A DNA stretch of 7,240 nt from an uncultured Clostridia bacterium (lineage in GTDB: Bacteria > Bacillota > Clostridia > Oscillospirales > Acutalibacteraceae). Position 1 is the stretch's first letter, and every line of letters starts with the position of its first letter. A program made the translations under genes and the position numbers. The stretch lies in the NCBI GenBank assembly GCA_947165615.1, contig CAMVBD010000062.1, positions 1-7,240 on the forward strand, written 5' to 3'. This document shows positions 1 to 5,764 of the stretch, piece by piece. The notes under the pieces are model-generated. The model was not told the origin of the DNA and ran no database searches. It saw nothing but the letters and a program-made list of their open reading frames with translations.

Positions 1-32
1 GAAAGCCTACACCAAAAAGCTACTTAAGGGTC

Positions 33-149
33 TCAGGGAATCTCCCTGACAAGCGCCGTGCACATGCAAAGGCGATGCTTGCAAAGATGATACCGCGCTT
101 TGCAAGCTGAATTGTGATATCACAATTCAATGCTTGATGAGACGATACC
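33..149 (-). repeat. Left copy of a multi-hairpin repeat element (3' UTR of the ATPase gene)
   Basis: Read on the minus strand, the element starts 2 bases after the ATPase stop codon with the block GGTATCGTCTCATCAAGC (149 down). A perfect 22-bp palindrome follows (108-129). Next is a 10-bp hairpin, CTTTGCAAGC (98-107) with GCTTGCAAAG (77-86), then GGCGATGCTTGC (71-82, plus strand), a small palindrome TGCACATGCA (59-68), the block ACAAGCGCCG (49-58), and a terminal hairpin TCAGGGA-ATC-TCCCTGA (33-49). The same blocks in the same order occur at 1713-1864 on the other strand, and the start block matches at 24 of 26 positions. No transposase or tRNA is present. There is no clear U-tract after any stem, so a plain intrinsic terminator is not obvious. 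It could be a MITE-like or REP-like repeat or a structured RNA. The outer limit near 33 is approximate. Confidence 0.72.
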
Positions 150-151
150 GA

Positions 152-1582
152 TTATCGGTTCACCATCTCGGACGGTTCGATCAGATAAATATTTTTCTCT
201 TTTTCGGCCAAGTCTTTGACTGTATCTGTGAACCCGCCGAGGGAGAAAAGGTAATAATATATGCTTCCTTTGCGCTCGTGTTTCGTTTTTAGTTTGTCGA
301 GTTCATGCAGATCAAACGCCTCGTTTCTGAACTTGCACTCGCCGATAATAAAGTTCTTTTCCTTCTCATCGCAGGCCAGGATGTCGATCTCTTCCGGGGA
401 TGAATACGGTTTCCCATTCTCATCGTAATGCGTAACGTTGCCCCACCAGCGACCGATAGAAAGAAATGAAAACGGCAAACGTTCGTCCCGGTTTTGCAGT
501 CTGAGATAACGAATCGACACTTCTTCAAACGCTTTGGACGCAAATTTATGCAGATCTTTTTTGATCACCTGACGCCAGATGATCTCGACGTCGCCCTGCT
601 CCAATTCGGACATATACTTGTACGCATACGCGAACCAAAAACGGAAGAAGTTATCGCTCAATCTATATTCGCCGACGTTCTTTTTCGTTTTATCCTTTGC
701 CGTCGTCAGCACAGGGAACTCGCGAATTACAAAGCCCAATTCCAAAAGATTTTTCAGATAAACGCTCGTTTTGCTGCTGTCCATTTGCGCGCGTGCGCAG
801 ACCTCGCCGAACTTGCAGCTGCCGTACGCGATCGTTTCAAGCAGCGTGATATATGCCGCCGGTTCACGTAATTCCTGATGCAGAATGTATTCGACTTCGT
901 TAAATAAAGCGGTACCTTTTGTCAATATTTTTTCTTTAATATTTACCTCTAAGCTCTCATTTGGATCAAACTGTTTCAGATAATGCGGGATGCCGCCGAG
1001 AATGGAATAAGCAAGTATTTTATCTTCGTCGCTGTACTCCGGAAAGAATTTTACCGCGTCTTCAAAAGGCATCGGCTCCAGTTTATATATACCGGTCGCG
1101 CGTCCGTAAAGCGGATTCTTTACGCCGAGCAATTCGTCTTCGATAAAACTGATCGAGCTCCCGCTGATGATTAGCATAATGTTTGCGAAACGTAATTTAT
1201 GGTCCCAAAGATTCTGGATCACAGAAGGAATGCTTTTATCTCCCTTGCACATATATGGGAATTCATCGATCACGATCACCGTTTTTTCGTCTCCTGGAAG
1301 ATCGCCGAGCGAGGAGAAAATATCTTCCCAATCCGCGAACCGACGGATCGATTTCTGCATAGAAGGAGCAAAATCCAACAGCGCATCTGAAAAAGAAGTG
1401 AACTGTTTTCTGTCTGTATACTCGTTGCAGATATAAAAGAAATTCGGTTTGTCTTTGCAGAACTCGGTCAACAATTCCGTCTTACCAACACGACGCCTAC
1501 CGTATACAACGATAAACTCAGCCTGATCGCTTTTATATCTTTTGTTTAAGAATTCAAGTTCTTTTTCTCTGCCGATAAACAT
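152..1582 (-). CDS. AAA-family ATP-binding protein, ATPase_2 plus DUF234-type PD-(D/E)xK-like C-terminus
   Basis: A 476-residue protein. The N-terminal P-loop ATPase domain has a Walker A motif GRRRVGKT (residues 28-35), a Walker B motif VIVIDE (102-107), and a sensor-like strand ending ISGSS (139-143). A winged-helix-like middle follows. A section around YRLSDNFFRFWFAY leads into a C-terminal domain with D400 and E415-C-K417 in the EID...GECK arrangement typical of PD-(D/E)xK nuclease-like folds. This is the usual architecture and length of the ATPase_2/DUF234 family, common as orphan genes in archaea, Bacteroidetes and Clostridia. The family's cellular role is not settled; nuclease activity is only suggested by the residues. 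The ATG at 1582 has GAGGT (1588-1592) six bases or so upstream and a consensus promoter behind it. It is monocistronic in this window and diverges from the methyltransferase. Copies of one repeat element lie on both sides of it. Confidence 0.9.
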   Translation of the reverse strand: MFIGREKELEFLNKRYKSDQAEFIVVYGRRRVGKTELLTEFCKDKPNFFYICNEYTDRKQFTSFSDALLDFAPSMQKSIRRFADWEDIFSSLGDLPGDEKTVIVIDEFPYMCKGDKSIPSVIQNLWDHKLRFANIMLIISGSSISFIEDELLGVKNPLYGRATGIYKLEPMPFEDAVKFFPEYSDEDKILAYSILGGIPHYLKQFDPNESLEVNIKEKILTKGTALFNEVEYILHQELREPAAYITLLETIAYGSCKFGEVCARAQMDSSKTSVYLKNLLELGFVIREFPVLTTAKDKTKKNVGEYRLSDNFFRFWFAYAYKYMSELEQGDVEIIWRQVIKKDLHKFASKAFEEVSIRYLRLQNRDERLPFSFLSIGRWWGNVTHYDENGKPYSSPEEIDILACDEKEKNFIIGECKFRNEAFDLHELDKLKTKHERKGSIYYYLFSLGGFTDTVKDLAEKEKNIYLIEPSEMVNR

Positions 1583-1621
1583 AAATTACCTCGCAAACAA
1601 TATAATAATTTCGTTTTGCCA

Positions 1622-1637
1622 AATCACAATTATGATT
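1622..1637. promoter_or_regulatory. Palindrome overlapping the ATPase promoter start site (possible operator)
   Basis: AATCACAATTATGATT is a 16-bp palindrome with one mismatched pair. It overlaps the last bases of the minus-strand -10 box and covers the expected transcription start. The 9-mer ATCACAATT inside it (1623-1631) also forms both arms of the long palindrome at the far end of the same gene (119-127, and 110-118 on the other strand). An operator is inferred from position only; the recurrence could be coincidence in AT-rich DNA. Confidence 0.35.
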
Positions 1638-1663
1638 ATATGTCAAATAACTGTGTTTGTCAA
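1635..1663 (-). promoter_or_regulatory. Consensus sigma-A promoter for the ATPase gene
   Basis: On the minus strand, TTGACA (1663-1658) is followed by exactly 17 bases and TATAAT (1640-1635). Both hexamers match the vegetative consensus perfectly. The expected start is near 1628, giving a leader of about 45 bases before the ATG at 1582. A perfect promoter is unusual for an orphan ATPase gene and suggests strong transcription or active repression. Confidence 0.85.
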
Positions 1664-1683
1664 CACCTATTATAAAAACAGAA

Positions 1684-1712
1684 TTGCGATTTCTGCGATA
1701 TTATGTTAAAAT
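1684..1712 (+). promoter_or_regulatory. Probable sigma-A promoter for the methyltransferase, ending at the repeat element
   Basis: TTGCGA (1684-1689), a 17-base spacer, and TAAAAT (1707-1712) preceded by an extended -10 TG (1704-1705). Transcription would start at about 1719, inside the repeat element that begins at 1713, so almost the whole 170-base leader of the methyltransferase gene would be made of the element. It lies back to back with the ATPase promoter. Confidence 0.5.
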
Positions 1713-1864
1713 GGTATTGTCTTATCAAGCATTGAATTTGGTCCCCAAATTCGGAGATATCGTCTTGGCAAGCATCGCCGATGGGTACCCGTTTTCTCGC
1801 TTGCCATTATCTTGGCAAGCATCGCCATTGTATATACATCGGCGCTTGTTATGGGCATCGCCCC
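1713..1864 (+). repeat. Right copy of the multi-hairpin repeat element (leader of the methyltransferase gene)
   Basis: It begins with GGTATTGTCTTATCAAGC, continuing to 24/26 identity with the left copy. A hairpin GAATTTGG-TCC-CCAAATTC (1734-1752) follows. An extra stretch of about 46 bases absent from the left copy (1753-1798) carries CTTGGCAAGCATCGCC (1764-1779) and a GGGTACCC palindrome. Then come a hairpin GCTTGCCA-TTATCT-TGGCAAGC (1799-1820), a second exact CTTGGCAAGCATCGCC (1811-1826), the palindrome TGTATATACA (1829-1838), CGGCGCTTGT (1840-1849), and the end hairpin GGGC-ATC-GCCC (1853-1863). Hairpin order matches the left copy, but arm sequences differ while staying complementary. It ends about 12 bases before the methyltransferase Shine-Dalgarno. 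Mobile repeat and cis-acting RNA are both open. Confidence 0.72.
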
Positions 1865-1889
1865 TAATACCCTGTAAAGGATAAAGAGT

Positions 1890-2858
1890 ATGAAAAACGA
1901 ATTATTGAGAATCTACGCAGCCACTGCCCTTGATTCTATTTTAACAGCAGACGATGTTTCTTATGCAAACCTGAACCGATCCGCGCTTTGGTTTCGGATC
2001 CAGGAACAGCATACCGAAATTGAAAAAGAGATTTCATTTGGACTTGTAGACAAGTGGAACGAAATCAAAGATTATGAATGCGCAAGTGTTTTTCGTAAGG
2101 TTTGGCTGCGCATCATTCAGACTTTTCGCAACACAACCGGCAGCGCCGGATTTCCGATGCATGTGCTTGAATCCATCGTTGACACCATGTTACCAGATAT
2201 CGTTGCTTTTTTCGAAACAGATGAAGGAAAACGTGAGTTTGAAGAATGGAAAGAAGAACGCCGCCGCGCGGAAATCGTGCGCCATTACGACGCTTTGATT
2301 GATGAAAACAACGATCCAGTTCAAGATCCTACGCCGCTCAAAAAGCACATGGACGGTTGGGACGGTGATATTTTTATTGATGAACTTGAGCTTTCAAAAA
2401 GAAAAACCGTTCTTGAAATAGGCGTTGGCACCGGGCGGCTCGCAATCAAAACCGCGCCGCAAAGCTATGCGTTTTTCGGAATTGATCTCTCTCCGAAAAC
2501 GATTGAACGAGCGAAGGATAACCTTGCCGGGAAAGAAAACGTCAACTTGATCTGCGGCGATTTCCACACCTATGAATTTGACCGGACCTTTGACATTATC
2601 TATTCTTCTTTGACGTTTATGCACATCAAAGAAAAACAAGCCGCCATTGAAAAAGCAGCTCGTTTGCTTAACGAATACGGACGGTTTGTATTGTCGATTG
2701 AAAAAAGTCAGGCGACAGTATTGGAATATGGGAAACGAAAAATAGAGATATTCCCGGACCGCCCGGAAACGATTGTAAAATATATGGAATCTGCCGGACT
2801 GAAGAAGATTGAACAGAAGGAAACAGAGTTTGCGTATATCCTGATCGGAGAAAAGTAA
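1890..2858 (+). CDS. Class I SAM-dependent methyltransferase with a helical N-terminal extension
   Basis: A 322-residue protein. Motif I of the Rossmann-fold methyltransferases is VLEIGVGTG (174-182). The acidic residue that binds the SAM ribose is D199 in GIDLS, the adenine-contact motif is CGDF (222-225), and the motif IV region is FDIIYSSLTFMHI (234-246). Typical later strands follow, in RLLNEYGRFVLSIE and a C-terminal AGLKKIEQ. These fix the fold and cofactor but not the substrate. Residues 1 to about 150 are a mostly helical, charged region with no motif I recognise; small-molecule and protein substrates are both possible. The ATG is preceded by AAAGGA (1876-1881) at a suitable distance. 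The gene is alone on its transcript as far as visible, and its leader is the repeat element at 1713-1864. The 189 bases after it (2859-3047) hold no gene and no clear promoter or terminator. Confidence 0.85.
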   Translation: MKNELLRIYAATALDSILTADDVSYANLNRSALWFRIQEQHTEIEKEISFGLVDKWNEIKDYECASVFRKVWLRIIQTFRNTTGSAGFPMHVLESIVDTMLPDIVAFFETDEGKREFEEWKEERRRAEIVRHYDALIDENNDPVQDPTPLKKHMDGWDGDIFIDELELSKRKTVLEIGVGTGRLAIKTAPQSYAFFGIDLSPKTIERAKDNLAGKENVNLICGDFHTYEFDRTFDIIYSSLTFMHIKEKQAAIEKAARLLNEYGRFVLSIEKSQATVLEYGKRKIEIFPDRPETIVKYMESAGLKKIEQKETEFAYILIGEK

Positions 2859-3047
2859 CACCGTCTTTTATTACATAAAAACATCGCTTATTTCGTCACG
2901 CTTTTGGGGCTTGAACCCCCTTATTCTATGCGGATTATTAGTGTCAATTTGAAAACAGCAAAGCCTGAGTAATTTATGTGTGGCTTTATTGTAACAAAAC
3001 CACTTTGGACCGACATTCATTTAAAAAATTGTAAGAGGGGCATATAA

Positions 3048-3548
3048 ATGATTTCCTGTCGATTTCTGGATAAAAATGAAGTCCAGCGCCTGTTACCGCA
3101 ATTATTCTCCATCCTGCATGAAAACATGAGCGTTATCGCGCCGACGGGCAATACTTATGAAGAAGATTACGCGCTTTGGAGCGGCGCCGTCGCCCCTGCA
3201 ATGCAAAAGGAAAAACGTCAGATCGTTTTGATTCTCAGCGAGGACACGCTGATCGGATATCTGCAGTATTACACCAATGAAACGACCTTTATGATCGAAG
3301 AAGCGCAGGTAAGACCGGCGCATCAGGGCCGCGGCGTGCTGCGCAGCGCGTTCGCTTTTATCTGTGATCATATTTCGCCGGACGTTCTTTATGCGGAAGC
3401 TTACACAAACAAGAAGAACACGAGATCGCAAACCATATTGGAGAGCCACGGTTTTGCCCGGATCGGGGAGAACAAAAACGGGAACAGTTATCATTACCGT
3501 GCGGACTGTCAGGTATTTCTTTGCCGGATCAGAGAAAGAATTATATGA
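3048..3548 (+). CDS. GNAT family N-acetyltransferase, single domain
   Basis: A 166-residue protein of normal size for one GNAT domain. The acetyl-CoA-binding motif A region reads VRPAHQGRGVLRSA. This fits the Q/R-x-x-G-x-G/A pattern except that the last position is Leu, a tolerated but less common variant. A motif B-like segment, NKKNTRSQTILESHGF, supplies the usual N...S...GF signature near the C-terminus. Family members transfer an acetyl group from acetyl-CoA to an amine; the substrate here cannot be told. The ATG has a strong AGAGGGG Shine-Dalgarno (3034-3040) seven bases upstream. The stop codon TGA overlaps the next ATG as ATGA, so this gene is translationally coupled to the triple-GNAT gene. 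It begins the pair, but I could not find a convincing promoter in 2859-3047. Confidence 0.88.
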   Translation: MISCRFLDKNEVQRLLPQLFSILHENMSVIAPTGNTYEEDYALWSGAVAPAMQKEKRQIVLILSEDTLIGYLQYYTNETTFMIEEAQVRPAHQGRGVLRSAFAFICDHISPDVLYAEAYTNKKNTRSQTILESHGFARIGENKNGNSYHYRADCQVFLCRIRERII

Positions 3549-4933
3549 ATCATTTTGAATGGAAGGATTATACGAAGAAAGATACTGCTCTTGTGGATTC
3601 CTGGCTGGATGCGGACACCGTCCGCATGACCGGGATGGACGAGGGTTTTGACGCATTTCATCAATACTGGAAACATGAATCGAGCCCGGAGCGCGGAGAA
3701 TACTTTTGGAGCAAACTTGTATCTGAAAATGGGCATCCGTTCGCGGTCATTTCCTATGGGTATTATAACGGTACGGTAACGATCATGGAAATCGTTGTTG
3801 ATCCTGCTGTACGTGGACAGGGCAAAGGCACTGCTGTTATAAATGAATTCTTAAACAATGCCGCTGTTTGGATCGCACAGCCGATCACTGTATTCAACGC
3901 GGTCGTTTTTTTAAGAAATACCGCGTCGCAGATTGCTTTCTACAAGGCGGGGTTTGTTTTGGAGAATAAGGATCAGGAGCGTTGGAAAAGGGCTGTCAAT
4001 GATTCCGAGATCCTTTTTCGATACACGAAAAGAACCTTACCTCCTTTCTCTTCAACTCAAATCCGATGGCTGGGACCGGATGAACGGCGTCTTTTCAACG
4101 CGCACCTGCGGTTATGTGATCAAAACGCAATTTCCATCAAGAAATGGAACGCAATAATAAAAACAGGAGTTCATTATTGTGGACTGTTTGTTGATAACCA
4201 AATGGTTGCCCGCGCCTGTATTGAAAAACTGACGGACCGTTATTGGGAGATCTCCGACGTGCGCGTGGCAAAGGAGTATCGGGATCGGGGGTACGCAACA
4301 GCGATTTGCAGTTTTGTTGCAAATGAAATTCTGTCAAGCAACCGCATCCCGACGATCCGAACGGAAAAGGATAACGCCGCCATGCGAAAGGTGATAAAAA
4401 AGCTAAAATTTCAGCCCTTTGCTGAAAATATGGACGATCGGTATGTTTGCAAAATTGCCTCTCTGCAGGAAATGGAAGAAAAATGGGATTATGAAATCAA
4501 GCTCCATCCCAGGCAAGAGAACTGGATCATCTGGAAAGCCGAGGCAATCAACAATTTTCAAACAGGCAGATCGATTCCTTATTACGGAATCCTTGACGTG
4601 ACGATCATCTGCGAGGCAACTGCAGTAGTCGATCCAGGCGAGGTGCAAAATAGCGCTGGAATGATGGACGAAAAAACGGCGTATCTTTGCGCTTTCCGGA
4701 CAATAAAGGAGTATCGGGAAAAAGGTTACTTTTCAAGGCTGATGCGCTTTATGCTGAACGATCTGAAACAGAAGGGATATACAAAAGCGGTTTTGGGCGT
4801 GGAGCCCGGCAATAAAAAGAACAAAGCAATGTATACCCATTGGGGATTTACAGAATTCATCGAATCGGCAATGGAGCAATATCCAGATGGAACGGTGATC
4901 GACGTAGAGTATTTCGGAAAATCTTTAACTTAA
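3545..4933 (+). CDS. Three-domain tandem GNAT acetyltransferase
   Basis: A 462-residue protein carrying three GNAT domains. Domain 1 (about 1-160) has a full motif A, RGQGKG (90-95), and a motif B ending FYKAGF. Domain 2 (about 165-305) has RDRGYA (246-251) and a weaker motif B ending LKF. Domain 3 (310-462) has REKGYF (391-396), with Phe in place of the final Gly/Ala, and motif B ending HWGF. Domain 3 starts at M310 and looks like a complete stand-alone clostridial GNAT, so fusion of once separate genes is likely. The ATG at 3545 is chosen because it overlaps the preceding stop as ATGA and follows GAGAAAG (3532-3538). A longer reading from TTG at 3521 would add eight residues and lacks support. 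Substrates are unknown. Single GNATs are 140-180 residues, and three in one chain is unusual. Confidence 0.87.
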   Translation: MNHFEWKDYTKKDTALVDSWLDADTVRMTGMDEGFDAFHQYWKHESSPERGEYFWSKLVSENGHPFAVISYGYYNGTVTIMEIVVDPAVRGQGKGTAVINEFLNNAAVWIAQPITVFNAVVFLRNTASQIAFYKAGFVLENKDQERWKRAVNDSEILFRYTKRTLPPFSSTQIRWLGPDERRLFNAHLRLCDQNAISIKKWNAIIKTGVHYCGLFVDNQMVARACIEKLTDRYWEISDVRVAKEYRDRGYATAICSFVANEILSSNRIPTIRTEKDNAAMRKVIKKLKFQPFAENMDDRYVCKIASLQEMEEKWDYEIKLHPRQENWIIWKAEAINNFQTGRSIPYYGILDVTIICEATAVVDPGEVQNSAGMMDEKTAYLCAFRTIKEYREKGYFSRLMRFMLNDLKQKGYTKAVLGVEPGNKKNKAMYTHWGFTEFIESAMEQYPDGTVIDVEYFGKSLT

Positions 4934-4935
4934 AA

Positions 4936-4948
4936 ATCCTTGTGCAAT
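4936..4948 (+). repeat. 13-bp inverted repeat, left arm
   Basis: ATCCTTGTGCAAT lies 2 bases after the stop of the triple-GNAT gene and 25 bases beyond the 3' end of the small gene at 4974. Its exact reverse complement is at 5718-5730. The two arms bracket the two small minus-strand genes. I see no target-site duplication outside the arms. An exact 13-bp inverted pair somewhere in 7 kb is not very improbable by chance, so the tight fit to the gene boundaries is the real evidence. Confidence 0.5.
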
Positions 4949-4973
4949 GGTTTTCTTTTAAGATTATCACAAG

Positions 4974-5363
4974 TTATTCCTCAAAGTCTAAAAAATCATC
5001 CCATTCGCTTTGTCCGGGAGGCATCAACCATTCCGACACAGGCGTTTTGCTGTCACCAAAGCATTGATTCAGAGAAAAATTCCGGTATGGATTATTAATA
5101 GCATTATCTCTTTTTCGCTCCTCTTTTTGCATCTCCATGATCTGTTGCTTTGCTTCGTTTGCAAAACTATTATGTCTTCCGCCTGCAGCTATCTCATAAC
5201 AGCATAAAATCATGTCATGAAATTGATCTTCTGTTGTTTTTTCAGTAAGGAATGGGATTATCACTTTGCGTATTTTTTGCGGCAAACAACTTAATTCTTC
5301 TTTGAATCTTTCCCTTTCTGTGTATTTTGATAAGAAGGGTTTGGAACCAAATCTCCTTGCCAA
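4974..5363 (-). CDS. Small hypothetical protein, overlapping the gene upstream in another frame
   Basis: Up to 129 residues, not recognised. It is hydrophilic, with a charged helix-rich middle (IMEMQKEERKRDNAINN) and an acidic C-terminus (SEWDDFLDFEE). It has no signal peptide or membrane segment. The start is uncertain: the first possible one is TTG at 5363, with no well-placed Shine-Dalgarno. A stop codon lies just upstream in this frame, and later TTG (5285), GTG (5264) and ATG codons are alternatives. The frame overlaps the end of the upstream gene by 73 bases and is in the -1 register to it. It may therefore be made by coupled re-initiation, by ribosomal frameshifting, or be the tail of a gene broken by a frameshift. 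Base composition is AT-rich, about 38% GC in 5161-5220. It is probably the last gene of the minus-strand unit behind the helicase. Confidence 0.6.
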   Translation of the reverse strand: MARRFGSKPFLSKYTERERFKEELSCLPQKIRKVIIPFLTEKTTEDQFHDMILCCYEIAAGGRHNSFANEAKQQIMEMQKEERKRDNAINNPYRNFSLNQCFGDSKTPVSEWLMPPGQSEWDDFLDFEE

Positions 5364-5698
5364 AAGCTTTCTTCGTTATTAAAAACAACGGTGTATTTCG
5401 CAGGAAAAGAGATTCTGTTTTTTTCAAGGAGCTCTTTGATTTGTGGGAACTTTCGTGCTCCGTTTTTCGGCATTTTGTATGTCGCATGTGGTTCATCACA
5501 TTCTTCCAAGCATAAATGTTTGGCGTCGGGCGTAAAACGAATACAAATCATTTTTCCGAAGAGCTGTTCTGCAAATTTTGCATTCAAACAGAACCTTTCA
5601 TCTTCGTAAACAGTAACAGTTTTTACATTTTGACGATTGACAGGCGGTTCCACGATAACGGAAAACTGATCCTTTGAAATAAAACAAGATTTAAACAT
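5291..5698 (-). CDS. Small hypothetical protein, AT-rich, downstream of the helicase
   Basis: 135 residues, not matched to a named family with confidence. An N-terminal half rich in beta strands (QFSVIVEPP, VKTVTVYEDERFCLN, KMICIRFTPDAKHLCLEE) leads to a KNGARKFPQIKELLEKN segment. A final strand pair, ISFPAKYTVVFNN and FWQGDLV, precedes a lysine-rich tail. The look is loosely like a small beta-barrel or swapped-hairpin regulator, but that is an impression only. The ATG has an excellent Shine-Dalgarno, AAGGAG (5705-5710), six bases upstream. The gene starts 66 bases after the helicase stop with no clear promoter between, so co-transcription with the helicase is likely. The right arm of the 13-bp inverted repeat sits in that gap. 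GC is only 19/60 in 5581-5640, far below the helicase gene. Confidence 0.78.
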   Translation of the reverse strand: MFKSCFISKDQFSVIVEPPVNRQNVKTVTVYEDERFCLNAKFAEQLFGKMICIRFTPDAKHLCLEECDEPHATYKMPKNGARKFPQIKELLEKNRISFPAKYTVVFNNEESFWQGDLVPNPSYQNTQKGKDSKKN

Positions 5699-5717
5699 TT
5701 TTTTCTCCTTTCTTACT

Positions 5718-5730
5718 ATTGCACAAGGAT
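5718..5730 (-). repeat. 13-bp inverted repeat, right arm
   Basis: ATTGCACAAGGAT on the plus strand is the exact reverse complement of 4936-4948. It lies in the 66-base gap between the helicase stop and the first small gene, 20 bases before that gene's ATG and just upstream of its Shine-Dalgarno. If both arms are in one transcript they could pair and close the two-gene message into a loop. Confidence 0.5.
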
Positions 5731-5764
5731 CGTTGTATGAAGTTTTGAAACAGGATCAGGAATC

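Noticed and set aside
1713..1826. A short CRISPR array, because a 24-base unit recurs at 43-47 base intervals
   Set aside because: There are only three units, they are degenerate, the gaps are about 20 bases and partly self-complementary, and there are no cas genes.
1657..1884. Plus-strand open frame of 75 codons between the ATPase and the methyltransferase
   Set aside because: It runs through the promoters and the hairpin repeat, and its sequence is explained by those elements.
2394..2861. Minus-strand open frame of 155 codons opposite the methyltransferase
   Set aside because: It is antisense to the motif-bearing methyltransferase domain and its translation shows no family features.
2906..2919. 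GGGG-CTTGAA-CCCC stem, read on the minus strand as GGGGTTCAAGCCCC like a tRNA T-arm, or as a terminator for the methyltransferase
   Set aside because: No acceptor, D or anticodon arm can be built around it. The stem is 4 bp with a weak T-tract after it, so neither a tRNA fragment nor an intrinsic terminator is supported.
2960..2987. AAAGCC and GGCTTT complementary arms before the GNAT operon, possible terminator
   Set aside because: The stem is short, the loop is 16 bases, and only a weak T-run follows.
3521..3544. TTG start for the triple-GNAT protein, eight residues upstream of the ATG
   Set aside because: The ATG at 3545 overlaps the previous stop as ATGA and matches the usual start of the domain; the TTG has no suitable ribosome binding site.
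4934..4973. Bidirectional terminator between the converging triple-GNAT and small genes
   Set aside because: CTTGTG and CACAAG arms exist but the loop is 23 bases and no stem precedes the T-rich stretch, so no terminator could be supported.
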